This document shows positions 18,327 to 26,544 of a stretch of DNA of 64,000 nucleotides, piece by piece (position 1 is the first letter of the stretch; every line of letters begins with the position of its first letter). Both the position numbers and the translations under genes were made by a program. Below the pieces are notes generated by a model, which saw nothing but the letters and a program-made list of their open reading frames with translations, had not been told where the DNA came from and made no database searches. The DNA is from Chitinophagaceae bacterium (GTDB taxonomy: Bacteria > Bacteroidota > Bacteroidia > Chitinophagales > Chitinophagaceae): the NCBI GenBank assembly GCA_014379345.1, contig JACMLY010000111.1, positions 32,938-96,937 of the forward strand, read 5' to 3'.

Positions 18327-19043
18327 TCATAAATACAAATAATAGTCCTTAAGCAGTTCAATAAATTCTTCCGTATACGGCGCATTTTCATTTTTGTGTA
18401 TGCTCATTTCAAAAGCAGGTATATAATTTTCTTTTCGTCTGCTGTAATGCAGAATGGCTCTTGAAAAATGGCGGCCAGGACAATGTTTTACAAAAAGTTT
18501 TTCCCGGAGGTAAAAATGCTTTTCCTCACTCAGTCTATTAAAGTATTCCCATCGTTCGAAAGGAAGCAAAACGCCAAATGCCCCGTGTTCGCAAAGATGA
18601 ACGCCTATAACTTCAATCAATTCCCGCAAAGAAAGCTCCTGGCTATGTTTGGCTAATTTCTCTTCTTCAGTTTTCGATCCCAGCCCATCTTCAAAGAAAG
18701 GCGGATTGGTTATAATAAATTCATACTTATGAGGGAAAGCAAAAGAGCGTACATCGCCGGGAAATATTTTTAGTCTTTCCTTCCAATTGTTCTGGGAGAT
18801 ATTTTCTTTTAGCTGTTTAAAACAAGGGAGATCAAGCTCAATGCCATGGATATGTGCTTTTGATTTCTGGGCAAGCATCATCATCAACAGCCCTGTACCG
18901 CTCCCGATATCGAGTATGGTGGCGTATTGGGGAACCTTTTCAGCAAACCATGCGCCCAGCATACAGGCATCCGTGCATACCTTCATGGCACAGCTATCCT
19001 GGTGAATGGTAAACTGCTTGAACTGAAAATAAGTATTAGACAA
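18327..19043 (-). CDS. trmN6: tRNA1(Val) (adenine-37-N6)-methyltransferase
   Basis: 238-residue class I methyltransferase that makes m6A37 in tRNA-Val. Visible are the SAM-binding LDIGSGTGLLMMMLA and the N6-adenine catalytic motif NPPF (ITNPPFFEDG). The family N-terminus FQFKQFTIHQDSCAMKV...TD is complete only if translation starts at TTG 19043. The next ATG would remove it, and an in-frame TAA lies five codons upstream of the TTG with no ATG between. It follows tsaD on the same strand, separated by the 49-nt repeat element at 19075-19191. Two tRNA anticodon-loop A37 modification genes thus sit side by side. Confidence 0.88.
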   Translation of the reverse strand: MSNTYFQFKQFTIHQDSCAMKVCTDACMLGAWFAEKVPQYATILDIGSGTGLLMMMLAQKSKAHIHGIELDLPCFKQLKENISQNNWKERLKIFPGDVRSFAFPHKYEFIITNPPFFEDGLGSKTEEEKLAKHSQELSLRELIEVIGVHLCEHGAFGVLLPFERWEYFNRLSEEKHFYLREKLFVKHCPGRHFSRAILHYSRRKENYIPAFEMSIHKNENAPYTEEFIELLKDYYLYL

Positions 19044-19074
19044 ACGTTTTGAAGTTTACAGTTTTGATGTCCGT

Positions 19075-19191
19075 AAAAACCTATAAGGTTTTTGCAAAAC
19101 ACTCATAAATGAAGAACCTTCCCAAAAACCTATAAGGTCTTTGTAAAACACTCATAAATGATGAGAGTCCCCAAAAGACCTTATAGGTTTT
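19075..19191. repeat. Two 49-nt direct repeats with an inverted end copy
   Basis: Units 19075-19123 and 19124-19172 both begin aaaaacctataaggt and share cactcataaatga. A third, inverted partial copy (aaaagaccttataggtttt, 19173-19191) pairs with the start of unit 2. Each unit contains the near-palindrome cctataagg. The element fills the tsaD-trmN6 spacer and could form hairpins in the transcript. Confidence 0.9.
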
Positions 19192-19199
19192 ATATGGGA

Positions 19200-20231
19200 T
19201 TACCACTCGGCCCGTGCAGTGGGCGATACATTCAATTCAGAAAAATCACCAGCCAGGTATTTATAATAACCAGTCAACGCTATCATGGCTGCATTATCTG
19301 TACAGTACTCAAATGCCGGAATATAAGTGCTCCACTGATATTTTTTTCCCAGTTGTTCAAAACTTTTTCTGAGTGCGCTGTTCGCCGACACACCGCCTGC
19401 CAGGCATATTTCTTTGATGCCTGTTTGCATTGCTGCTTTTTTCAATTTATTGAGTAAAATAGTCACGATCCGTTGCTGAACAGATGAACAGATATCGGCC
19501 ATATTTTCCTGTATAAAATTTTTATTCCTGCCGGACTGCTCCTGCAAAAAATACAGGATGGATGTTTTTAATCCACTAAAACTAAAATTCAATCCGGGGA
19601 TCTGAGGTTCGGGAAAAAGAAACCGGTCTGCATTTCCGGCCTCCGCATATTTATCAATGAGTGGGCCGCCAGGATAGGGAAGACCTAATAATTTCGCTGA
19701 TTTATCAAAGGCTTCACCGGCTGCATCATCAATGGTTTCACCAAGAACTTTCATCGAGGAAGGAGATTCGCACAATACAATTTGAGTATGTCCCCCGCTT
19801 ACAGTCAAACACAAAAAAGGAAAGGCCGGCTTACGGTCATCAATAAGATTTGCGAGCACATGTGCCTGCATATGATGGACACTGATGAGCGGAATGCCTA
19901 AGGATAATGCCAATGATTTTGCAAACTGGCAACCAACCAGCAAAGAACCGATCAATCCGGGAGCCTGCGTGAAAGAAATTGCACTAAGCGTTTGCAGGAA
20001 GTGTTCGGGCCCAGTCAGCAAATTGGCAGTTTGGAAAGCAGTATCAACAACCGGAACGATATTTTGTATATGGGCCCTCGACGCAAGTTCCGGAACAACG
20101 CCTCCGTATTGTTGGTGCACCAATTGGTTGGCAATTACATTCGACAATATTTTTCCATCGTGGCAGATGGCGGCAGATGTTTCATCGCAGGAAGATTCGA
20201 TCCCCAGAATGGTTATACTCACTGATTTCAA
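19200..20231 (-). CDS. tsaD: tRNA N6-adenosine threonylcarbamoyltransferase TsaD
   Basis: 343-residue ASKHA-fold enzyme that transfers the threonylcarbamoyl group from TC-AMP to A37 of ANN-decoding tRNAs, acting with TsaB and TsaE. Diagnostic segments: ILGIESSCDETSAA at the N-terminus, the metal-binding HHMQAHVLA, and CLTVSGGHTQIVL. The C-terminus has LAGGVSANSALRK and CTDNAAMIA. The frame begins with TTG at 20231; GTG at 20222, giving MSITILGIESS, is an equally good or better start. A TACATTTG box at 20249-20256 lies just upstream. Confidence 0.96.
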   Translation of the reverse strand: MKSVSITILGIESSCDETSAAICHDGKILSNVIANQLVHQQYGGVVPELASRAHIQNIVPVVDTAFQTANLLTGPEHFLQTLSAISFTQAPGLIGSLLVGCQFAKSLALSLGIPLISVHHMQAHVLANLIDDRKPAFPFLCLTVSGGHTQIVLCESPSSMKVLGETIDDAAGEAFDKSAKLLGLPYPGGPLIDKYAEAGNADRFLFPEPQIPGLNFSFSGLKTSILYFLQEQSGRNKNFIQENMADICSSVQQRIVTILLNKLKKAAMQTGIKEICLAGGVSANSALRKSFEQLGKKYQWSTYIPAFEYCTDNAAMIALTGYYKYLAGDFSELNVSPTARAEW

Positions 20232-20248
20232 GTCGGCTGATTAAAATA

Positions 20249-20256
20249 CAAATGTA
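20249..20256 (-). promoter_or_regulatory. -7 box (TACATTTG) of tsaD
   Basis: TAnnTTTG match on the minus strand, 17 nt upstream of the TTG and 26 nt upstream of the GTG start candidate of tsaD. Confidence 0.5.
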
Positions 20257-20287
20257 GTATCTGTCGAAGAGATAGCTGGTGATAAAT

Positions 20288-21538
20288 TTATTTACTTCTG
20301 ATTGCAACAACCGGATCCATTCTCGCGGCGATAGATGCCGGAATGATACCTGCCAGTACACCAACAATAATACAGATGCCTATTGCGAGCAACATAATAT
20401 CCAAAGAAATAAAGACCGTAAACCCCAGCACTGCTGAAAAGATCTGGGTTAAGACAAAAACAAGTAGTAAACCGATCAATCCTCCCAGGATACAGAGAAA
20501 AGCAGCTTCCAGCAAAAATTCAGTCAGGATGGTGGAACGCTTAGCGCCGATAGCTTTTTTCAATCCGATCTGGCTGGTACGTTCGCGCACGGTTACAAAC
20601 ATTATATTAGCTACTCCGAACATTCCTACTACCAGTGAGAGCGCAGCGATCGCCCATCCTCCTTTATTCACCCCACTGAAAATATCACTCGCAAATTTGC
20701 TGAACGAATCAATATCATTTAACGCAAAATCATCTTCCTCTGTAGGCTTTAATTTACGCAGTGAACGCATTGCGCCAGTCAGTTCATCCTTCAGCATTTC
20801 CATGGGTACGTCCTCTTTACCCTGTACAATAATTTTAGGATTAGCCCACCGTTCGGGAATCACTTGTTTCAGGAAGCCTGTCGGCATCAGCAAACAATTG
20901 TCGAACTGCCATGCTTGCAAAATGCTCTTACCCTGCTTTTTTATCAGTCCGATAATATTAACCGTTTTTCCTTCCTTGATCTTTACAGCCTTGCCAACCG
21001 CATTTTCCGGAGTTCCGAATAACGCTTTTGCCACTTCATTGCCTATTAAAACAGAATTAGAAGAATTATCATAATCGGATTGAACGAGTTTTCTTCCCAA
21101 TGTGACCTCTACATTTTGAATATTAAAGAAATCCTCTGTAACACCATAATAAATTACATCCTTGATAATATTATCTTCTATCTCAATAGTATTGCTGGTC
21201 TCTATCAAAAAAGCAATATTTGCTGCACTCGGAACTTTTAATTTAAGGACCTTCATTTCTTCCTGCTTAGGTTCAGGACGTTTCATGTATTTCCACCAGG
21301 GGCTCTCATTGCCGGCAGAATAATCCCATTTATCGATATAGACGGTATTTGATCCGAGCGATTTTATATCCTTTTGAATCGCCTGTTCAAGGCTTCCTAC
21401 CGTTGAAAGAACGCTGATAATACAAAAAATGCCGATGGTCACCCCAAATAAGGAAAGGAATGTGCGTAGCTTATTCGATCGGAACTCCTGTAAAGCAATC
21501 TTTAAACTACTCCAGATGATCTCTAAAAATCTTCGCAT
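20288..21538 (-). CDS. MacB-like ABC transporter permease (FtsX fold)
   Basis: 416-residue inner-membrane protein. One transmembrane helix near residues 20-45 is followed by a periplasmic MacB-PCD domain of about 220 residues. A FtsX domain with three helices follows, containing VVGMFGVANIMFVTVRERTSQIGLKKAIGAKRS, the usual coupling signature. Such permeases work with an ATPase and transmit mechanical force to outer-membrane or periplasmic partners; no ATPase gene is adjacent here. A TACATTTG box (21543-21550) is only 4 nt from the ATG, which would suggest a very short or absent leader. Confidence 0.9.
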   Translation of the reverse strand: MRRFLEIIWSSLKIALQEFRSNKLRTFLSLFGVTIGIFCIISVLSTVGSLEQAIQKDIKSLGSNTVYIDKWDYSAGNESPWWKYMKRPEPKQEEMKVLKLKVPSAANIAFLIETSNTIEIEDNIIKDVIYYGVTEDFFNIQNVEVTLGRKLVQSDYDNSSNSVLIGNEVAKALFGTPENAVGKAVKIKEGKTVNIIGLIKKQGKSILQAWQFDNCLLMPTGFLKQVIPERWANPKIIVQGKEDVPMEMLKDELTGAMRSLRKLKPTEEDDFALNDIDSFSKFASDIFSGVNKGGWAIAALSLVVGMFGVANIMFVTVRERTSQIGLKKAIGAKRSTILTEFLLEAAFLCILGGLIGLLLVFVLTQIFSAVLGFTVFISLDIMLLAIGICIIVGVLAGIIPASIAARMDPVVAIRSK

Positions 21539-21566
21539 TTATCAAATGTAAGATTTCATTTGAAGG

Positions 21567-21815
21567 GTTTAAAGTTTAAGGTCTAAAGTTTAATGTTTAA
21601 ATTATAGACGGTTGTACTAGGGGAAGTGGCATACTGTTTAAGAGCTTAATCGTTTTTAAGGTTTAAAGTTTAAAGTTGGAGGTTTGAGATTGAAAATTGA
21701 ACATTACGCGTTGAGCATTGAGGATTGATAATATGCGAGCCCCAAAAGTATAACCGTCTATAATTTAAACCTTAAACCTCAAACCCTAAACCTCAAACCC
21801 TAAACCTTAAACCTT
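21567..21815. repeat. Large period-7 inverted-repeat element (gtttaaa/aaacctt family)
   Basis: Left arm: five heptamers gtttaaa, gtttaag, gtctaaa, gtttaat, gtttaaa at 21567-21601, then a unique inverted pair. Arms 21596-21613 and 21752-21769 (tttaaattatagacggtt and its complement) are perfect. The middle (21661-21737) is eleven further 7-base units drifting from gtttaaa to attgaac/attgagg. The right arm is seven heptamers aaacctt/aaacctc/aaaccct at 21767-21815. It fills the 304-base spacer between the permease and the epimerase; no gene is present in it. Confidence 0.9.
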
Positions 21816-21842
21816 TAATATTGCATCAAAACAAAACCTAAA

Positions 21843-22712
21843 ATGTACATCATCGAAAACGATCTGCTTGTCGTGAAGATCCAGGCCAGGGGAGCAGAAT
21901 TGACGAGTATTTATCATAAGGAAATGGAACTGGAATATATGTGGGAAGGTGATCCGACATTCTGGTCTAAACATTCTCCTGTGCTGTTCCCAATTGTTGG
22001 CGGTTTAAAGAATAATACTTATTTCTACAATAACAGGGCTTACCAGCTTCCAAGACATGGCTTTGCCAGGGAAAAAGAATTTTCGGTTACGGAAGAATCT
22101 TCAAACCGCATCACATTTCATTTAGGGCATGATGAGGAAACCTTGCTTGTTTATCCTTTTCAGTTCGGGTTAAAAATAATTTATACACTGAGTGAAAATG
22201 ATCTTACTGTTTCCTATGAGGTAAAGAACCTGCAGAATGATGAACTTTATTTTTCGTTAGGGGCCCATCCTGCATTTAAAATTCCATTATTGCGCAATAC
22301 ATCTTATGAGGATTATTATCTTGAATTTAATCACAAAGAAAACTCGCCATCCTGGCCTGTTTCGCCGGATGGATTGATTGAAGAAGAGCCTATTCCTTTT
22401 CTAAAAAATGATTCAACGATAACTCTGCAAAAAGAATTGTTTTTACATGATGCCCTTGTATTTAAAGATCTTCAGTCGCACAGTGTTTCACTAAAGAGTA
22501 CAAAACACGCCCATGGACTTGATGTTGATTTTAAAGGTTTTCCTTATATGGGCATCTGGGCTGCAAAAAATGCGGATTTTGTTTGCATAGAACCCTGGTG
22601 CGGGATAGCAGATAGCGTTCAGGCTGATCAGCAAATCAAAAATAAAGAAGGCATCAATAAACTGGAAAAAGGTGAATCGTTCAAAAGGCAATGGAAACTC
22701 GCCCTGAGGTAA
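21843..22712 (+). CDS. Aldose 1-epimerase family protein (LacX-like)
   Basis: 289-residue cytosolic galactose-mutarotase-fold protein expected to interconvert anomers of an aldose or a phosphorylated sugar. Visible are LTSIYHKEMELEYMWEGDP, SPVLFPIVGGL, PRHGFAREKEF (catalytic His region), SLGAHPAFKIP and ICIEPWCGIADS-like VCIEPWCGIADS near the end. The length fits the LacX/YeaD group. No signal peptide is seen. It ends 9 nt before the convergent YitT gene. Confidence 0.88.
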   Translation: MYIIENDLLVVKIQARGAELTSIYHKEMELEYMWEGDPTFWSKHSPVLFPIVGGLKNNTYFYNNRAYQLPRHGFAREKEFSVTEESSNRITFHLGHDEETLLVYPFQFGLKIIYTLSENDLTVSYEVKNLQNDELYFSLGAHPAFKIPLLRNTSYEDYYLEFNHKENSPSWPVSPDGLIEEEPIPFLKNDSTITLQKELFLHDALVFKDLQSHSVSLKSTKHAHGLDVDFKGFPYMGIWAAKNADFVCIEPWCGIADSVQADQQIKNKEGINKLEKGESFKRQWKLALR

Positions 22713-22721
22713 ATATGGCGA

Positions 22722-23702
22722 TTAATTTTTCAGCGGCCTTTTTTTAATCATTCCTCCCTTGGTATCCTTAATGCTATGCATGACAACAAACGCATTGGGG
22801 TCTATCAGTTCGATCTCTGTTCTTAGGCGCGAAATTTCAAGCCGTGTGACAACTGTAAAAATAATATTCATGTCCATGCGCGTATAACCCCGTTTGCCAA
22901 AACCGCCTGAACCTTTATATTCTGTTACGCCTCTGCCCAGCTTTTCCGTAATTACCTGTCTTATTTCTTCGCTCTTTGGAGATATGATGGTTACCCCGGT
23001 ATATTCTTCTATTCCTTCAATGATATAATCAACGGTTTTGGAAGCAGCAATATAGGTCAGCATTGAGTAAAGAGCAGATTCGATCGATAAAAAATAGGCG
23101 GCTGTCGAAAATATCACCACATTAATAACCGCGATAATATCTCCGATAGTAGCATTCGTTTTCTTGCTTATAAATATTGCCAATACCTCAGTTCCATCCA
23201 ATACAGCTCCGCCCCGAACGGTGAGGCCAATTCCGGCGCCCAGAAAAAATCCGCCGAAAACGGCTACCAGCAATTTATCACTTGTTACAATTGGATATTC
23301 CACGAAAGCGAGAACAATGGCCAGAGCTGAAATGGTGACAATCGTTTTAATCGTAAATGTTTTGCCTATTTGATGGTAACCAAAAAAAATGAAGGGGATA
23401 TTTACCAATAAAATGAGGAAGTAAATAGGCAACCCTGTTATTTCGGCCAATAACAAAGAAATACCCGTAGCTCCACCATCTATAAAATCACTCGGCAATA
23501 AAAAACTCTTCAATCCAAATCCTGCAGAGAAAATCCCGATCAGTATCAATAAGGAATCTTTGATGTTGATCAGAAAAGTTTTCCGGACACGGTACTGCGA
23601 TTTTGCCTCCTGATACTTACTTGATTTACGCGGAGTATTTTGTCCTTTATCTTTCTGCCTGACAACAGTTTGTGATATTAGTTGCTGGAAATGCGGATTC
23701 AT
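22722..23702 (-). CDS. YitT family membrane protein (DUF161 + DUF2179)
   Basis: 326-residue protein with a polar basic N-terminus (about 1-45) and about five or six transmembrane helices (about 45-235). A soluble C-terminal DUF2179 domain follows (YTGVTIISPKSEEIRQVITEKLGRGVTEYKGSGGFG). The membrane part has the family hallmarks LPSDFIDGGATGISLLL and FLGAGIGLTVRGGAVLDGTEVLA. YitT proteins are widespread putative transporters without an agreed substrate. Confidence 0.88.
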   Translation of the reverse strand: MNPHFQQLISQTVVRQKDKGQNTPRKSSKYQEAKSQYRVRKTFLINIKDSLLILIGIFSAGFGLKSFLLPSDFIDGGATGISLLLAEITGLPIYFLILLVNIPFIFFGYHQIGKTFTIKTIVTISALAIVLAFVEYPIVTSDKLLVAVFGGFFLGAGIGLTVRGGAVLDGTEVLAIFISKKTNATIGDIIAVINVVIFSTAAYFLSIESALYSMLTYIAASKTVDYIIEGIEEYTGVTIISPKSEEIRQVITEKLGRGVTEYKGSGGFGKRGYTRMDMNIIFTVVTRLEISRLRTEIELIDPNAFVVMHSIKDTKGGMIKKRPLKN

Positions 23703-23802
23703 TGGTTTGTGTTGCTTATAAGGTACGACTTTAACAGAAGTAAAGGTCCGCTCACTGCTGCTATGCGAAAAGAAAAATTGAATTAAAATGAATAAGAGGG
23801 CA

Positions 23803-24354
23803 CTATTTCCAATTCCAAAGTATTACGGCCCATTCGTCGAGCTCATCGCTGTACGTGTTTAAAATTTCGAAGCCGACTCTTTCATGAGCTCTTAGCGACC
23901 GCTGATTGCGGGTAGATACTTCCGTCATGATGAAATCAAAACGGTTCTCGTATATTTCTTTGTGTTTTTTATAAAGCTGGTCAAATAAACCGGTTCTTCG
24001 ATATTGCTTATCGATACATACCTGTCCCATCACATAAAACCGGTAGTCGTTCAGGGGCCGGTCCCTGTATTCGAGATTGTCGAAATTCTTAAACATCGGC
24101 TCAAGCGGTGGAAAAAGTTCCCTGCATTCCCGCAGCATCACCAGAGCATAACCAACTACCCGGCCATTATCTTTTGCGATGACGCTTGGCGCCAGATCGT
24201 GCATACGCTGCAAGACATCAATATTATGGATCATGGTAACGAATCCCTGAGTCTGCATTTCAATTTCATCAATATTCTGAACAAGGTTTTGTTGTTGCAA
24301 TGTAAGTATCTGTTCCAACTCAACAGTATCCACAACAGTGGTTAGATCAAGCAT
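23803..24354 (-). CDS. GNAT-family N-acetyltransferase
   Basis: 183-residue acetyltransferase. The start is set at the ATG at 24354, 1 nt past the stop of the upstream M20 gene. The longer frame from 24396 would overlap that gene by 41 nt. The acetyl-CoA loop is QVCIDKQYRRTGLFDQLY (Q/RxxGxx type) at about residues 113-130, followed by the GNAT C-terminal strands RNQRSLRAHERVGFEILNTY. The acceptor is unknown. Tight spacing suggests co-transcription with the amidohydrolase. Confidence 0.85.
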   Translation of the reverse strand: MLDLTTVVDTVELEQILTLQQQNLVQNIDEIEMQTQGFVTMIHNIDVLQRMHDLAPSVIAKDNGRVVGYALVMLRECRELFPPLEPMFKNFDNLEYRDRPLNDYRFYVMGQVCIDKQYRRTGLFDQLYKKHKEIYENRFDFIMTEVSTRNQRSLRAHERVGFEILNTYSDELDEWAVILWNWK

Positions 24355-24355
24355 A

Positions 24356-25687
24356 TTAAAAAGCCTTTTTTTTATTTTGCGAACCTGTGTTGCCAACTGT
24401 TTTCAGTCGGGCATAATCAAATACAATATTGCAAAAAGCTTTTACACCAACATCGAGTTGGCTGTCGTCTATATAAAAATCAGGCGTATGGTGGCCGGGA
24501 GCTTTCAGGGGATCATTTCCTTTTGGCATTCCGCCCAGATAAAAGAAGAATGCAGGAGCTTTTTCTCCAAAGTATGAAAAATCCTCTGCCCCTGTAGTCC
24601 ATGCCTGCGATTGTACATTTGCCGTACCCGCCGCTTTTTGAAGTGATGGTAACATCATTTCCACTAAAGAAGAATCATTAAAAGTTACCAGTGTTTTTGT
24701 ATCTATGGTCACGTCAATGGTGGCACCGGACGCTTCACCGATATTAATAGCAGTTCTGCGGATACGTTCGTGTACATCTTTCTGCATCTGCGCATCGAGG
24801 GTCCTGATCGTTCCATCCAGTACAGCTTCTTCGGGAATTATATTATTTCGCAATCCACTATGAAATTTCCCCACTGTTATCACAACGGGTGCTTTAACAA
24901 TATTCTCCTGGCGGCTTACAATGGTTTGCAAGCCGTTAATGATCTGCGCACCTATAACAATAGGATCGATACTTCCCCAGGGAGCCGAGCCATGCGCCTG
25001 TTTCCCTTTTATTTTGATACTGAACCAGTCTGACGAAGCCATATAAGGGCCCGGCTTAAAACGTATATTTCCGACCTCGATGCCAGAAGAGATATGCAAT
25101 CCGAAAATGGCATCTACTTTGGGATTATCCATCACACCTTCTTTCACCATAAGTGGCGCTCCCCCTTCTTCATCACCGGGTGGACCTTCTTCTGCCGGTT
25201 GAAAGATCAGTTTTATAGTTCCGGCGATCTCTTTTTTCATGGAAGCCAATACTTCGGCTGTTCCCATCAGTATGGCAACATGAGCATCATGCCCGCATGC
25301 ATGCATTACAGGAACGGTTTCACCGAGGTAATCGCCAGTAGCCTTGGAAGCAAATGGCAGGTTCACTCTTTCTGGTACAGGCAGCGCATCCATATCTGCT
25401 CTCAAAGCAATAACAGGCCCTGGTTTTCCTCCTTTTAAAATGGCCACAACGCCCGTTTTAGCAACGCCGGTTTGTACTTCGTACCCGAGTGTACGAAGGT
25501 GTTTTGTAACATATTCAGCCGTTTGAACTTCACGGTTCGATAACTCAGGATGCTGATGCAAATGCCTGCGCCATTCAATCACTTTTGGCAGGATCGCAGC
25601 AGATTTTGATTCAATAGGTGAATAATAATTCTGAGCCCGCAATGCGCCGGTCATTAAAATCAATAAGGCTAAACTTATATTCTTCAT
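24356..25687 (-). CDS. M20-family amidohydrolase/peptidase, exported
   Basis: 443-residue zinc amidohydrolase of the N-acyl-amino-acid/hippurate type. The start at 25687 gives a signal peptide (MKNISLALLILMTGALRAQ); the 10 codons upstream do not. Metal and catalytic residues are in HACGHDAHVAI and FQPAEEGPPGDEEGG, the GSAPWGSIDP segment matches the dimerisation/lid region, and TTGAEDFSYFGEKAP holds the late metal-binding Glu. It should cleave an N-acyl amino acid or short peptide in the periplasm. The GNAT gene follows immediately. Confidence 0.9.
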   Translation of the reverse strand: MKNISLALLILMTGALRAQNYYSPIESKSAAILPKVIEWRRHLHQHPELSNREVQTAEYVTKHLRTLGYEVQTGVAKTGVVAILKGGKPGPVIALRADMDALPVPERVNLPFASKATGDYLGETVPVMHACGHDAHVAILMGTAEVLASMKKEIAGTIKLIFQPAEEGPPGDEEGGAPLMVKEGVMDNPKVDAIFGLHISSGIEVGNIRFKPGPYMASSDWFSIKIKGKQAHGSAPWGSIDPIVIGAQIINGLQTIVSRQENIVKAPVVITVGKFHSGLRNNIIPEEAVLDGTIRTLDAQMQKDVHERIRRTAINIGEASGATIDVTIDTKTLVTFNDSSLVEMMLPSLQKAAGTANVQSQAWTTGAEDFSYFGEKAPAFFFYLGGMPKGNDPLKAPGHHTPDFYIDDSQLDVGVKAFCNIVFDYARLKTVGNTGSQNKKKAF

Positions 25688-25786
25688 TTCAACATTTTCA
25701 AGAATGAAAATAAGCATTTATAAGGCACAAACGACAAGCATGCAAAACAACCGAAGGGGAATCAGTAGGCCAAAATTTATAAATAT

Positions 25787-25822
25787 TTTATACGTACTAA
25801 ATAAATATTCGTGTCGTATAAA
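25787..25822. promoter_or_regulatory. Candidate operator of the toxin-antitoxin pair
   Basis: A perfect 8-bp inverted repeat, tttatacg (25787-25794) and cgtataaa (25815-25822), with 20 bases between. It ends 30 nt before the antitoxin ATG. A near -7 box (TAACTTCG, one mismatch) is at 25827-25834. The position fits autorepression by the antitoxin-toxin complex, which is an inference. Confidence 0.5.
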
Positions 25823-25852
25823 TTGCTAACTTCGAAAAAGAATTATTTACAT

Positions 25853-26113
25853 ATGGATAGCAAGATCACACTAAGCTTCAATGAAGCGGTTATAAAAAAG
25901 GCTAAAAAGTATGCTGACAACAACAACATCAGCCTGTCACGCCTTGTAGAGTTTTTATTATCCAAAGTGACCGCCGCAAATTATTCCTCTTTAGAAGATT
26001 ATCCTATTTCTAACTGGGTTCATCAGGTAGCTGAGGGTCAGGCGGTATACCAAACAAAGAACAAAAGAACGCGTAAAGCTGCAAAGGCTGAGTATTTCAC
26101 ATCGAAAAAATGA
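25853..26113 (+). CDS. Antitoxin of a type II PIN system (DUF6364-like, ribbon-helix-helix)
   Basis: 86-residue protein; start chosen at 25853 (MDSKITLSFNEAVIKKAKKYADNNN). The ORF begins earlier, at 25811, but that part would overlap the candidate operator and promoter. The N-terminal 45 residues have the beta strand plus two helices of a ribbon-helix-helix DNA-binding fold (KITLSF, then NNISLSRLVEFLL). The basic C-terminal tail (KNKRTRKAAKAEYF) is likely the toxin-binding segment. It overlaps the toxin gene by 4 nt (ATGA), as usual for such pairs. Confidence 0.82.
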   Translation: MDSKITLSFNEAVIKKAKKYADNNNISLSRLVEFLLSKVTAANYSSLEDYPISNWVHQVAEGQAVYQTKNKRTRKAAKAEYFTSKK

Positions 26114-26532
26114 TAAGGATATTTATAGATGCGAACGTACTTGTTTCAATATTGAACAAGGAGTATCCCGTTTTCTCGTATTCTGCCCGCATATTAAGCC
26201 TGGCCGAATCAAACAGGTTCCAGGTATTTACTTCCCCGATTTGCTTAGCAATTGCTTTCTATTTTGCCGAAAAGAAACACCGTGCTGTAGCAGCCAAACA
26301 AAAAATAGAGATATTATGTAAACACATACGGATTGCTGATTCAACGCAAAGCAGCGTTCAAAAAACGCTGGCCAATCCGGCTATAAAGGATTTCGAAGAT
26401 GGGCTGGAATATTACGCAGCAGTTGAAAATAAATGTGCGTGCATCATCACAGAGGATAAGGACGATTTCTATTTTTCAGAGATCGAAGTGATCAATAGTC
26501 AGCAGTTCTTCGAAAAATATATGAGCCGGTAA
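26110..26532 (+). CDS. PIN-domain toxin (VapC-like ribonuclease)
   Basis: 140-residue PIN nuclease. The first acidic residue is D7 in IFIDANVLV. Central acids are D94, E96 and D97 in KDFEDGLEY, and the last are in the ITEDKDDF segment (D116-D119). This arrangement fits a Mg-dependent RNase that targets tRNA or rRNA when freed from its antitoxin. Translation is coupled to the antitoxin by the ATGA overlap. The target RNA cannot be predicted. Confidence 0.87.
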   Translation: MIRIFIDANVLVSILNKEYPVFSYSARILSLAESNRFQVFTSPICLAIAFYFAEKKHRAVAAKQKIEILCKHIRIADSTQSSVQKTLANPAIKDFEDGLEYYAAVENKCACIITEDKDDFYFSEIEVINSQQFFEKYMSR

Positions 26533-26544
26533 TTATTAAATCAT

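Noticed and set aside
19075..19191. CRISPR array suggested by regularly spaced repeats
   Set aside because: Only two full units, no variable spacers between them, no cas genes in the window.
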